DNA of 64,000 nucleotides from Xenorhabdus nematophila ATCC 19061 (GTDB lineage Bacteria; Pseudomonadota; Gammaproteobacteria; Enterobacterales; Enterobacteriaceae): NCBI RefSeq assembly GCF_000252955.1, contig NC_014228.1, positions 1,688,005 to 1,752,004 of the forward strand, read 5' to 3'. Shown piece by piece: positions 28,368 to 38,482 of this stretch (position 1 is its first letter; each line of letters starts with the position of its first letter). The notes under the pieces were generated by a model. It saw only the letters and a program-made list of their open reading frames with translations, ran no database searches and was not told where the DNA came from. The position numbers and the translations under genes were made by a program.

Positions 28368-28390
28368 AACCACGCCTTGTGGGCATGGTT
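28368..28390 (+). terminator. Possible terminator after the beta-rich gene
   Basis: Arms 28368-28376 and 28382-28390 form a nine-pair stem with one mismatch and a 5-nt loop, about 50 nt after the stop codon. The following T-rich tract is weak. Confidence 0.35.
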
Positions 28391-28785
28391 ATCAATATTG
28401 TCTTTTGATTTCAACCTTACAGAACTGACAAGGATTTATTTTTAGTAAAGTAAGCCCCTATGGAGAGAAACCAATGTTGCCTTCTATGACGGCGGATTTC
28501 TACTGATAGTGGTGAGTAGAGAGATACCACCCATGATTTTGTCATGCTCCGGATCACTGGTCAGATCAGCCGTGAAACCGAACTAGGAAGGAAGCCGTAT
28601 GGCTGAATCCGGAGCCTGCATGAGTTAACAGAGGTGACAACTACCTTGACACGCACCGATATTCATCTGCCACAACCTGGACACAATAACAGCATTACCT
28701 AGGCAGAATACCCCTGACACGGGGGATTTCACTCCTGCTTCCATATTTTCCTTTATTCATCATTTCCACGATTACGAGACCGTTC
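28391..28785. other. Gap before the RHS gene
   Basis: 395 bases with no frame I can assign and no clear promoter. The RHS gene is therefore probably transcribed separately from the gene before it. Confidence 0.4.
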
Positions 28786-31700
28786 ATGAACAGAGACAAT
28801 GACAGTAATTTTTTCACCCAGGCTGGTAGTTTCACCAGCGCCATCAGCGGCGGGGTGGACCCGCGCACTGGGTTGTATAACCTCAGCATCACGCTGGGGC
28901 ATATCAACGGCAATAACCAGATGGGACCACAGTTTCCCATCACCCTCAGCTACAGCCCCCAGTCGCAGGGCAACATGGGCTTTGGTACAGGAGTCTCCCT
29001 AGGGGTATCCACCTATGACACGTCTTCCGGACGCCTGTCCCTCTCCACCGGAGAGCAATATCAGACAGATGAAAATACCTCTTCCGTGACGGTTAAGCAG
29101 AAAAAACTCGACAACTTTAAATTTGAAAAACACGGCGGTGAATCCTACAGAGTAACCCACAAAACCGGCGATGTTGAAATTCTCCGTGGGGAGGACTATG
29201 GCTCTTCCTTGAAGCTTCCGGTGCGGATGATTAACGCCGCTGGTCATTCATTATCTCTGGCAACAGATAACAATAACCGCCTGATTTCTGTCAGTGATGA
29301 GAGTAGCCCCCTCCTCTGGGTGGCGTATGATGACCGCGTAACCCTGACCTTTTACCCCGGTACGCAGGAGAAATACAGTGTAATTTTGCAAACCAATAAT
29401 GACCTGTTGACAACCATCACCCGTCGCACTACCGGAGAACCGGACCTGGTGTGGCATATTCAGTATGAGGATACGGGGTTCTGGGGACAGTGGGCCACCG
29501 CCATGACTTCACCTTCGGGCCTGCAGGATACCGTCATTTACCGTTGTGATGGGTATACCCACCGTTTCCCGGATTCGGCCCCACAATCCCTGCGGAATAA
29601 CCCCATGCCGTACGTCACAAAGCGCACACTGGCTCCCGGGGCCGGGCAACCTATACAGGTATCGGTGTACTCATACTCGGATTACAATTATCTGGGCTAT
29701 GACTCCGGCGTTGACTGGGAGGCGACGCAGGACAACCTGTACAACTGTCTGGACAATTACATTTATTCATCAGTAGAAACCCAAGGTGTAGGTATAGCCA
29801 GTAAAACTATTACCCGTGAATACAACAGTTATCATCTACAGGTGAGTGAAGAAACAAGTTCAGGTTCTAATTCTGTTTTGAAAACAACGGAGTATTACGC
29901 CAAACTCGGAACGCCCTTCGAAAATCAACCTGAACAGTTTCAGTTGCCGAGAACAATCACCACAATGTGGTCAGAGGGTAGTACCGGGCTGAAGCGTACC
30001 GAAACGGTTATCACTGCATTTAATGAGTCTGGTAACCCGGTATCCCAAACCGATGCGGACGGCACAGTGACGCAATGGGAATACTATCCGGCGAATGGCA
30101 GCGATACTGACTGTCCGCCTGAACCCAATGGTTTTACCCGTTTTATGAAAAGCGAGACGGTGACGCCCCGCAAGACCGCGTACAGCACGCCGGCGCATAA
30201 AACCGCGTATACCTATGCAACATTTGAGCATGCAAGTACAGATGTCAGCGCCCTGGTGATGAAAGCCACGGAAAAGCACTTTGCTGATGATGTGCTCCTG
30301 AAGACCATCTCCTGTCAGTACGGCACGAAGGCCGCAAACACCGCAGGCGTAATGACGAAAAAAACGACGACTTACCCCGACCCGACCGACAACAAGCGGG
30401 AGTATACGACGACCGAGACCGTGGATTTCACCGACCCGGGCGTCAACGGGAATAATATCGATGCGTGGGTTTCCGCTTACACCCTGACCAGCCATGACGG
30501 TCTCACCGTGACCCGTTCGAGAACGGTATCGTGCATGACAGGACGCCTGCTGGAGAGTACCGACAATAAGGGGAACGTCACGGCGTACACGTACAACTCG
30601 CTGGGGTGGCTGACAAAGCGTGTGCACGTCAAGGACACGGCGTATGAACATACCACCACCTACGAGTATACCGTCGATGCGACCTCCGGGGTGTTTTATG
30701 CCACCACCACCGACCCGTCCGGCAACAAGGTGCGCCACGGCTTGGACGGCATGGGACGTCTGCTCCACATAAAGAAAAATGACGTGGATATGGACAGTAA
30801 AAATTCCGAGCCTGAATTCCTGATGCAGCAGCAGACCCGGGATGCGCTGGGGCGCAGCCTGACGGGAAGCACCCATGATTATCAACAGGCGGCCAACAAA
30901 AACAATCCCACCCAGACGGTGACGCAAACCCAACGGTACGACAACTGGGGGCTGGTGAGTGAGTCAGTGAGCTCTGAAGGCGTAACAACCTACACGGAAA
31001 CCGTCCTGGTCCTCCCCCCGACGGGGACGAACTGCATCTGGCAGCTCCGCAGCTGGCAGTCAGGTGGTACGGATACATCCGGCATCACGGTCACCACGCT
31101 GGACGATAACCACAACTCGGTCAAAACCGAGTTGTACCCGAAAAATGCGCAGGTCGGTAAAAATACGCCTTACAGCGTCACGTACAGCGAGTATGACGGC
31201 TGGAACCAGCTACGCAGCCAGACTGATGAGCTGGGGCAGACCACCACTTATAAGTACGATGACTGGGGGCGTCCGACCATCACCACCCTGCCGGACAATA
31301 CGCAGACGCACAGGGCTTACGTGGCGTTCAGCTCAGCGAAACTCCCTGTCTCCATCAGCGTGCTAGACAGCAATAACATTCCAGTCCCGGGGGTGGGGGG
31401 TACGCAGACGTTCGACGGCCTGGGGCGACTGAAAAGCACCATCATCGGTGGGCGCCACGCACGTTACTCGTACCAGTTTGCATACCAGCGCCATCCGACC
31501 GTGATTTATAACGAGGCGGGTAATCAGGAGGTTTACACGTATATCAATGCGCTGGGCGAAGCCCCTGAGTCCCTGAGGGCGTCAGGCGTCGACATTAACG
31601 TGAGTCAGGACTGGACTTATAACCCGGTCACCGCGGCAATGATGACGGCGACAGAAGACAAGGACACAGAAAACCAGCATTCCCTCCGCTACGGCTATGC

Positions 31701-33750
31701 CACGTCAGGTCAGCAGACCAGTGTTACCGTGGAAAAAGAGGGCGATATTAAAGAAAAAAGCACCAACCTCATGGCCCGCACGATTGGTGGAACAGCCACC
31801 ACTGTCAGGGACTATGCAGGCGGGACGCAGACGCTCACGCTTGACATACTGGGTCGCGCCACGGCGTTGGACGACGCAGACGTCAGCAGCACACTGACAT
31901 ACGACGGTCTGGGGCAGGTGACGCAGTGGACGGTGACCAGCAAGAAAAACCATTATACGAAGACCACCACGCTGACGCTGGATGAGTACGGACGTGAAAC
32001 GCAGCGCACCATCGAAACCTGGGACGCCCGCAACACCCTGAAGGACACTCTGACGGTGGTGCAGGTATGGAGCAAAAAACACCAGGTAACTCACCGCACC
32101 ACGACGCAAACGACAGCAGGAAAGACCGTGACCCTGCGGGACGAGTCTTACGACTTCGCCCCTGAACGCGGCTGGTTGATGCGCTATACCGTATCCGGCA
32201 GCACCCCGCCGCAGGATGAAACCGGCAAGGCGCTGAGCAGGCAGGATTTCACCTACGACAGTGTGACCAGTAACATGACAACGAAGTCTGTAACGTATAC
32301 CGACGACACCACTACGTTCACGATGTACCTGTTTGAGAACAAAGACGACCAGTGCCAACTGACGGGGATAAGAACTGACACGGGTACCACGACATCGCTG
32401 AAGTACGATGACGCCGGCCGTCTGACACAGGATGAGTACGGTCGGATGTTGAGCTACGATGCGCTGGGGCGGTTGTGCAAGGTGACGCTCAACGGCAGTA
32501 CACTCACCCGCTACCGGTATGATGCAGGCAACCAGCTGTCCGGGCAGACGGTGGGCGATACCACCACACGTTATTACTACGGGAATAGCACGCTGGCGTA
32601 CATGGAGGATGACGCCACCCCGAAAAACGCGGCACTACTTACCCCGCACGCCCAGGTGCGTACGGGTAAAAACGCAGGAATTTGGCTGACCAGCAGCGAT
32701 ATGGCGGAGAGTGTGCTGTCGGTGACAGACGGCACCACACAGGAAAACTATGCATATACACCGTACGGGGCGCGCAACGGCGCCAGCAGCAACGACGAAG
32801 CCATCGCTGTCACAGGCTACAACGGCGAGCGGCTGGACGGCACGCTGAATCAGTACCACCTAGGTAATGGCTACCGTGCCTACAATCCGGTACTCCAGCG
32901 ATTTACCTGCCCAGACAGTTTGAGTCCATTCGGGGACGGCGGCATCAACCCCTATATCTATTGTGAGGGGGACCCTGTTAATCGGACTGACCCGACGGGG
33001 CACCTCTTCACAGAAATTGCGCTCGCTGCACGTGCTGCTTGGAAAGCGATAAGGGATTCTGTGTTGGTGAGGAAGGTTACCGACGCGGCGGGTGGCATCT
33101 GGCATAACGGGAAAACCATGACGGATTCCTTGTTCGGAAAAAGACCACCCAAAAACAGTCTGGGGCGTTCGTTTCGGGACGGCGACACTGCGGCCGGGTC
33201 GAGGAAGGAGCCGCGTCTGCAGAAAGAGGTGGATTATAAGGTAACGGAAGCGTCTAGATCACCAATGTTTAAGTTTAATGATAATATTAGAAAGAATCCA
33301 GAACAGCTGTGGAGTCTTCATGAGGATAACGGGAAATATATATATAACAGCCATACAAAGGTAAATGGTTATGGTGTGGAGAAAGCATATGTCAATTTAA
33401 AAAAAATCAGTAACAAGCCTATAGATATTATTAGTGGTTCTCATGGAGGTAATTTAGGTGAGGGGAATTGGGTTGAGATATTTGGGCCAAACGCGAAGCG
33501 GGAGGGAGTAATAAGGAATCCTAGTTATTTGGAACATAAATTTCTCATGCAAGATTTGGCTACATTGAAAAAAAATAAGGGATTGACGGACCGAGTTTAT
33601 AACATAAAAAATTTAGATCGTAATGAGCTTAATAATATATTACGCAACCCGAACACGAATGTTATTTTAGGATATTGCTATAGCGCTAACGACAATTATA
33701 TGGCTAGTGTTGATAACAGAATATCTTCATTAATTTTTGGCTGGCGTTGA
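28786..33750 (+). CDS. RHS-repeat polymorphic toxin with variable C-terminal tip
   Basis: 1654 residues. Many YD/RHS repeats (YDALGRL, YDGLGQV, YNSLGWL, YDDWGRP) build the shell that encloses the toxin. The conserved core ends with RFTCPDSLSPFGDGG and NPYIYCEGDPVNRTDPTGH (DPTGH at 1402-1406), after which the tip begins. The tip (about 1407-1654) becomes strongly AT-rich from about 33240 and shows hydrophobic strands ending in SGSHGG (His1553) and GYCYS (Cys1631), a His/Cys arrangement like clan CD (caspase-like) cysteine peptidases; this reading is inference. The N-terminus has no PAAR motif and no signal peptide and is unlike TccC. No immunity-like gene follows; the next sequence is mobile-element debris. 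Confidence 0.92.
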   Translation: MNRDNDSNFFTQAGSFTSAISGGVDPRTGLYNLSITLGHINGNNQMGPQFPITLSYSPQSQGNMGFGTGVSLGVSTYDTSSGRLSLSTGEQYQTDENTSSVTVKQKKLDNFKFEKHGGESYRVTHKTGDVEILRGEDYGSSLKLPVRMINAAGHSLSLATDNNNRLISVSDESSPLLWVAYDDRVTLTFYPGTQEKYSVILQTNNDLLTTITRRTTGEPDLVWHIQYEDTGFWGQWATAMTSPSGLQDTVIYRCDGYTHRFPDSAPQSLRNNPMPYVTKRTLAPGAGQPIQVSVYSYSDYNYLGYDSGVDWEATQDNLYNCLDNYIYSSVETQGVGIASKTITREYNSYHLQVSEETSSGSNSVLKTTEYYAKLGTPFENQPEQFQLPRTITTMWSEGSTGLKRTETVITAFNESGNPVSQTDADGTVTQWEYYPANGSDTDCPPEPNGFTRFMKSETVTPRKTAYSTPAHKTAYTYATFEHASTDVSALVMKATEKHFADDVLLKTISCQYGTKAANTAGVMTKKTTTYPDPTDNKREYTTTETVDFTDPGVNGNNIDAWVSAYTLTSHDGLTVTRSRTVSCMTGRLLESTDNKGNVTAYTYNSLGWLTKRVHVKDTAYEHTTTYEYTVDATSGVFYATTTDPSGNKVRHGLDGMGRLLHIKKNDVDMDSKNSEPEFLMQQQTRDALGRSLTGSTHDYQQAANKNNPTQTVTQTQRYDNWGLVSESVSSEGVTTYTETVLVLPPTGTNCIWQLRSWQSGGTDTSGITVTTLDDNHNSVKTELYPKNAQVGKNTPYSVTYSEYDGWNQLRSQTDELGQTTTYKYDDWGRPTITTLPDNTQTHRAYVAFSSAKLPVSISVLDSNNIPVPGVGGTQTFDGLGRLKSTIIGGRHARYSYQFAYQRHPTVIYNEAGNQEVYTYINALGEAPESLRASGVDINVSQDWTYNPVTAAMMTATEDKDTENQHSLRYGYATSGQQTSVTVEKEGDIKEKSTNLMARTIGGTATTVRDYAGGTQTLTLDILGRATALDDADVSSTLTYDGLGQVTQWTVTSKKNHYTKTTTLTLDEYGRETQRTIETWDARNTLKDTLTVVQVWSKKHQVTHRTTTQTTAGKTVTLRDESYDFAPERGWLMRYTVSGSTPPQDETGKALSRQDFTYDSVTSNMTTKSVTYTDDTTTFTMYLFENKDDQCQLTGIRTDTGTTTSLKYDDAGRLTQDEYGRMLSYDALGRLCKVTLNGSTLTRYRYDAGNQLSGQTVGDTTTRYYYGNSTLAYMEDDATPKNAALLTPHAQVRTGKNAGIWLTSSDMAESVLSVTDGTTQENYAYTPYGARNGASSNDEAIAVTGYNGERLDGTLNQYHLGNGYRAYNPVLQRFTCPDSLSPFGDGGINPYIYCEGDPVNRTDPTGHLFTEIALAARAAWKAIRDSVLVRKVTDAAGGIWHNGKTMTDSLFGKRPPKNSLGRSFRDGDTAAGSRKEPRLQKEVDYKVTEASRSPMFKFNDNIRKNPEQLWSLHEDNGKYIYNSHTKVNGYGVEKAYVNLKKISNKPIDIISGSHGGNLGEGNWVEIFGPNAKREGVIRNPSYLEHKFLMQDLATLKKNKGLTDRVYNIKNLDRNELNNILRNPNTNVILGYCYSANDNYMASVDNRISSLIFGWR

Positions 33751-33761
33751 ACTGTTTACGA

Positions 33762-33960
33762 TTTTGTATAATCGCCATTTCATATTAAATGTGACCGTTT
33801 AGGCGGTCATTTCTGAGGAAAGGCACGATTGTTCGGCCAGGCAGGTACCGGGTAAGGACATCACGTAACCAGACCCAGAGCTCATGTCCGTTGGCTTTGA
33901 CCTTGTTTAGTATTTTGTGTAATCGCCACTTCCGATTAAATGTGACCGTCCAAGTGGTCA
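33762..33960. repeat. Pair of 48-bp direct repeats around an IS remnant
   Basis: 33762-33809 and 33913-33960 agree at 40 of 48 positions. Each contains a TGACC...GGTCA palindrome near its end. They flank the small coding remnant between them. Confidence 0.6.
33785..33912 (-). pseudogene. Probable IS66-family transposase C-terminal remnant
   Basis: The minus strand reads KVKANGHELWVWLRDVLTR, then YLPG, resembling the AKANGHEPYAWL tail of IS66 transposases. Only about 35 residues are recognisable, so the family call is tentative. Confidence 0.4.
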
Positions 33961-34125
33961 CCAAATTCAATCATAAAAGTAAGCGGCTCATTTGAACCGT
34001 ATTGACGATTAGATGTTGGTAAGGTTGAGTTTCCAGGGAAGCAGCTGCGTATTACCATGAAAGAGATCAGGTAATAGCATCGATGGAGATCACTTCTTAC
34101 CCGACTCATAGAACCTGTTAATAAA

Positions 34126-34878
34126 CTATATGGACTGATCTCCATCTGTCAAGGTTGCACCTTGTTTACGCATCGATTCGCCCTTCAATTCGACTTTGAT
34201 ACTCCCGTGAACCAGCCTGTCCAGGATGGCATCCGCATGGGTCGCATCCCCTATCATTTGGTGCCATTTTTCTATCGGTAACTGGCTTATCAACAACACC
34301 GAACCCCGTTGATACAGCTGATCCACTATCTCCAGTAAATCACTGCGCTGGTCGGCGCTCAGACTCTCCAGTCCCCAGTCATCCAGGATAAGCAACTGAC
34401 TGCGACTCAGTTTGCTCAACAACCGCGGATAACTGCCATCACCATGACTCTGGTAGCACAGGGCCAGCAACCCTTTCACCCGGTAGTAATACACCGTATA
34501 ACCCTGACGGCAGTAATGCCGTCCCAATGCACAGGCAAAATACGTTTTCCCGCTGCCGGTCGCTCCCGTCAGCAGCAGATTCTGATGCTGTTTCAGCCAC
34601 TGTGCCTGCGCCAGGCTTCTGACCTGCGCTTTCTCCAGACCCCGGCTGGCCCGGTAATCCAGCGCTTCCAGTTCGCCCTGAAGCCGGAAGCGAGCCTGCC
34701 TGATGAGCCGTTCTCCCTTCTGGTTTCGCCGATGGGTGATTTCTTCTTCAACCAGCAGCAATAAACGCTCTTCAAAGCTCAGTTCGTGATAGGACGTGGG
34801 CAGCGATAACTGCTGGCGAAGCGCTTCCCGAAAGCCGTTCAGCCTGAGTTCAGTGAGGTATTCATAAAGACTGTTCAC
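34126..34878 (-). CDS. istB: IS21 helper ATPase IstB
   Basis: 250 residues with Walker A GATGSGKTYFACALG and Walker B LLILDDWGLE, the AAA+ helper that directs IstA. Length and order (11 nt after istA) are normal for the family. No interruption is seen. Confidence 0.93.
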   Translation of the reverse strand: MNSLYEYLTELRLNGFREALRQQLSLPTSYHELSFEERLLLLVEEEITHRRNQKGERLIRQARFRLQGELEALDYRASRGLEKAQVRSLAQAQWLKQHQNLLLTGATGSGKTYFACALGRHYCRQGYTVYYYRVKGLLALCYQSHGDGSYPRLLSKLSRSQLLILDDWGLESLSADQRSDLLEIVDQLYQRGSVLLISQLPIEKWHQMIGDATHADAILDRLVHGSIKVELKGESMRKQGATLTDGDQSI

Positions 34879-34889
34879 GCGGGGACTCC

Positions 34890-36434
34890 TTAATGGTAAT
34901 AATGACTGCCGCGCACGTTAGTGTGCTCAAGGTCAGCCAGCGGATCAACGGTATGGCGAGCGGGAACCGGTTGTTTATCCAGCCCTTTATCAAGGATGGA
35001 TTTCAGGCCTTTCAACCGGTAAATCCCCATCGCCAGAGCTCGGTGGCAGGCGTTGTTAAGACGTTCATAGCCATAGCTTTTATGCAGTCCCATCACGCCG
35101 AGCACATAACGATACCCCTGCTCGGGATGCTGACGGGTGGCCAGGATATGCGTCACGTAGGTTTTGACATGTTCTCCGGCCAGGGTGGCCCATTCGAGTA
35201 AGCGTTCCGGCGTCCATTGGGCATGATGCTGATGGGCGGGCGGCATGTGCTTCTCCTGGGTACTGTAGCCACATTGATGTCGCCGGGGATGCACCGCCAC
35301 GACAGTCCCCTGGTGGTACAGAGTCACCTGTTCACGGCTGACATGGGCTTCTAATACGGTTCTCAGCAGTTGATAAGGTACGGAGTAATAATGTTTTTCC
35401 ACTTCCACATGATAGTCGGGGTGAACCCGAACCTTTTTCACCTGGGTATAAAGATAAGGCTGCCGGGGTAACGGGTTGAGCGCCGGTTTATCCAGTTGTT
35501 CAAACAACGTCCTGCGGGACGCGTTGAGCTTTTGCATCGGTTTCTGATTCAGTCCTGCCAATAATTGTGCGATACGCTGGTTGAGAGACGCCAGGCTGAA
35601 GAAGGTTTCATGGCGGAGTTTCCCCATGATCCAGCGTTCAACCACCTGCACGGCCGATTCCACTTTGGCCTTGTCCCGGGGTTTGGCGGGGCGGGCGGGC
35701 ATCACCGCCACCTGATAGTGCGCCAGCATCTGCTGGTAAGTCGGATTGATATCCGGATCATAACGGCAGGCCCGGGCGGTACTGCTTTTCAGGTTGTCCG
35801 GCACGACCAGGGCAGGCGTCCCGCCCAAATACTGAAAACAACGGACATGGCTCATGACCCAGTCTTCCAGCGTCTGGCTCCAGGTGGCTTCCGCATAGGT
35901 ATAACTGGATGCCCCGAGGGTGGCGACAAAGACCTGAGCCTTACGGGCTTCGCCGGTGTCCGGGTTAATGACCGGCAGCGTGGGACCGCAGTAATCGATA
36001 AATAATTTCTCACCGGCCTGATGCGGCTGACGCATAGAGGGCGCGGTGGTTTTCGCCCAGGCTTTATACAAGCGACAGTAGTGGTTATAGCTGTAATGCC
36101 CGCCCGGATGGCGTTGGGTATACTCTTCCCACAGGAGTTGCAGCGTCACGGTTTTAGCCGCCAGCGCTTTGTGCACTTCAGCCCAATCCGGCAGGGTGTG
36201 CTTTCTGAGCTGAACCCGAGTGTTTAAGAAGGCCCGTTTGAGCGTCGCATCATCCCAGTGTGGGGGTAACGGCCATTGAACCAGCCCCAGCTGAGCGGCC
36301 CGGTTGGCATAGCGTGAAACGACGGAAGGCGAGATAACCAGGCTGCGCGCAATCTGGCGGTGGCTGAGTCCGGCACCGTATTTTAGGCGCAGTATTTCTT
36401 TCAGTTTTCTCATAGTGATAGTCGGTGTTGGCAT
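34890..36434 (-). CDS. istA: IS21 transposase IstA
   Basis: 514 residues from the ATG at 36434 (AGGATT upstream). A longer in-frame start at 36557 would lie inside the terminal repeats and is rejected. The N-terminal HTH has LRLKYGAGLSHRQIARSL, and the DDE integrase core includes KLFIDYCGPT, ALVVPDNLKS and KAKVESAVQ. It appears intact, so the element may be active. Confidence 0.93.
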   Translation of the reverse strand: MPTPTITMRKLKEILRLKYGAGLSHRQIARSLVISPSVVSRYANRAAQLGLVQWPLPPHWDDATLKRAFLNTRVQLRKHTLPDWAEVHKALAAKTVTLQLLWEEYTQRHPGGHYSYNHYCRLYKAWAKTTAPSMRQPHQAGEKLFIDYCGPTLPVINPDTGEARKAQVFVATLGASSYTYAEATWSQTLEDWVMSHVRCFQYLGGTPALVVPDNLKSSTARACRYDPDINPTYQQMLAHYQVAVMPARPAKPRDKAKVESAVQVVERWIMGKLRHETFFSLASLNQRIAQLLAGLNQKPMQKLNASRRTLFEQLDKPALNPLPRQPYLYTQVKKVRVHPDYHVEVEKHYYSVPYQLLRTVLEAHVSREQVTLYHQGTVVAVHPRRHQCGYSTQEKHMPPAHQHHAQWTPERLLEWATLAGEHVKTYVTHILATRQHPEQGYRYVLGVMGLHKSYGYERLNNACHRALAMGIYRLKGLKSILDKGLDKQPVPARHTVDPLADLEHTNVRGSHYYH

Positions 36435-36637
36435 GATAATCCTGACAATCAATTGAATTGATTTCAGGATAGGTGAAACACAACCTATGAGCGGACAGGA
36501 AATAACCTTGATGGAGATCACCCAATAACATCGGAGCACAAAAGTGATCTCCATCAAGGTTATTGAGCGATCTCGTTGAAGGGTATTAGGTGATCTTGAT
36601 GGATGTTATTGGGTGATCTGCTTGGATGGTAATACGC

Positions 36638-37223
36638 ATCTGAACAGCAGCAAGAAATGAGGCACTCTTTTTGGCATAACGGGTCGCTATACCACGCCAG
36701 CGTTTAAGATGAAGAAAAGCATTTTCAACTACATGCCTGAGTCGATAGAGTTCCCGATCATATTCTCGTTTCACTTTGCGATTTTTTCGGCCGGGAATTT
36801 GCGCTGCCATGCCTTGTTTTTCTGCTTGTTCAACAACGGTATTACTGTCATAGCCCCGATCCGCTAATAAATGTTCTGCATCTATTCCGTCAATCAAGGC
36901 CTCAGCTTGTGAGCAATCCGCTGTGGGACCGCTTGTAATAAGCGCTCTGATCGGCATACCATGCGCATCCACGGCCAGATGTATCTTTGTATTGAGTCCC
37001 CTTTTGTGTGCCCCATATCCTGATTGCCTCCTGCCGCCCCTGCGGCATGGGGATGAACCTTAATATGACTGGCGTCAATCATCAGCCATTCGAAATCGGG
37101 TTCAAAGAGGCGTTCTTCAAGCAGTCCTTCCCATACGCCTTTGTCCCGCCCCCGGCAAAAACGGCGATGCGTATTTTTCCAGTCGCCATAATCGGGCGGT
37201 AAATCTCGCCAGGGTGCGGTAAT
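36638..37223 (-). pseudogene. IS5-family transposase remnant
   Basis: Reads ITAPWRDLPPDYGDWKNTH, FEWLMIDASHIKVHPHAAG and, after a frameshift near GDSIQRY, MDAHGMPIRALITSG and LLADRGYDSNTVV to LRHVVENAFLHLKRWRG. The first ~40 residues are removed by the IS3 element on the right, and the end is cut by IS21 on the left. The frameshift, around 36970, makes it a pseudogene on its own. Confidence 0.82.
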
Positions 37224-37249
37224 TGTCAACATAGTTGGCACCCTTGAAT

Positions 37250-38462
37250 TTAAGCAGCCTGTTTTTCTCGCTCAGGATTCAGGGCCACTGTGCCCACCCA
37301 TTGCCAGTTTCTTGTGCTGTGCGACCAGCGTTCCGGATGTATGAGCTTAGCTTGGCGATAAACGGCATCCCGGTGTTTTAAAATCATTTTGTCTTCACCT
37401 CTGTGCCGTTGGCCCGGTGTCACATAATTTATCCCACTATGACGGTGTACTTCGTTATACCAGCCGGTAACGTTATCCCCCCAGAGACGCGCTTGGGTCA
37501 GGTCACTGAACCCTTCTTCCGGCCACGCCGGCACATATTTCAGCGTCCGGAACAACGATTCCGCATAGGCATTGTCATTGCTGACCCGTGGCCGGCTGTG
37601 TGAGGGAGTAATAGCCAGTTCCTGCAGTTTGATCTGCAGAGTTTGAGATTTCATCGCCGCCCCATTGTCCGCATGCAATACCAGGGGGTTATGCCCGCAT
37701 TTTTCCTTCCAGACCGTGCGCTGAACCAGTTCCGCCGCGAGTTCCCCCTTCTCGGCTTCATGGACTTCATAACCCAGGGCGCGAGCATACTTTGATTAAT
37801 ATTTGAACTTAAAATGTCAATCTTGTTCTTTAATTCTTTAGTTTTCTATAAAAGTCTAAAGAATTGCCTGTGCGATTAAATTTCACTCGATAAAAACACT
37901 ATTAAAACTGAACATTAAGAGATAATCATCTTAAAAACGCAGCTAAAATAGTGTGCTCGCGCCCTGCTTCATAACCCACGATTTTCCGGCTGAAAATATC
38001 GAGTATCATATACAGATAAAACCAGCGGCCTTTGACTGTTGACGGGAGCCACGTAATATCCCATGCCCAAAGCTGATTGGGGGCGGTAGCTGTCCATGTG
38101 GTCGGTTTGCCGCTTTTGTGTGCCGTCCGCTTCCGTCCCCGGTGATGAACCTCACCATGGCGTCGTAATACCCGGTAAAAGGTAGATTCACTCGCCAGAT
38201 AGACACCGTTATCGGCCAATCGTGGCACGATTTGGGAAGGGGGCAGGCGGGCATATTCCGGTTGGTGACACACGGCCAATATCTGTTCCTCTTCTTCTGA
38301 GGTTAATCGATTTGCCGGCTCAGGCCGGACAGCCTGCGGACGCTGAGCTTCCGGATGCGTTTGCCAGCGCCGCCAGGTGCGCTGGCTCAATGGGATCTCG
38401 TTGAGCGCCACCCTCAACCGAGCCCCGGCACCGACGGCTTTGCGCACCGCATCCTTAATCAC
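37250..38462 (-). pseudogene. IS3 transposase OrfB, split by a 192-bp MITE
   Basis: From the GTG at 38462: IKDAVRKAVGAGARLRV, SESTFYRVLRRHG, then the integrase core WAWDITWLPSTVKG and LDIFSRKIVGYE. Here the MITE intervenes, after which the gene continues VHEAEKGELAAELVQR, LVLHADNGAAMKSQ and NDNAYAESLFRTLK to the stop at 37250. Removing the MITE and one 10-bp target copy restores the frame across GYE-VHEA. D, D and E are all present, so the insertion is the main lesion. Confidence 0.88.
37775..37966. mobile_element. 192-bp MITE with CAGGGCGCGAGCA ends
   Basis: Inverted termini CAGGGCGCGAGCAyACT at both ends and a perfect 10-bp target duplication CTTCATAACC (37765-37774 and 37967-37976). It has no coding capacity and is AT-rich inside. 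A perfect 10-bp hairpin lies at 37832-37841/37856-37865. The CAGGG ends and 8-10-bp duplications are those of ISAs1-family elements, and an ISAs1 remnant lies 1 kb away, so mobilisation by such a transposase is plausible. Confidence 0.88.
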
Positions 38463-38482
38463 CTGACGCTCCTCCGTACAGG

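Larger units (their letters stand above)
34046..36637 (-). mobile_element. IS21-family element
   Basis: Contains istA and istB. The ends share TGCGTATTACCAT in inverted orientation (from 34046 and ending at 36637), and further subterminal repeats with a TGGAGATCAC core occur at both ends, as is usual in IS21. It interrupts an IS5-type transposase remnant on its right. Confidence 0.82.

Noticed and set aside
29971..30933. Long minus-strand frame of 320 codons inside the RHS gene
   Set aside because: It is the complement of the repeat-rich, GC-rich RHS coding sequence, with Arg/Val/Gly-rich composition and no domain; a shadow.
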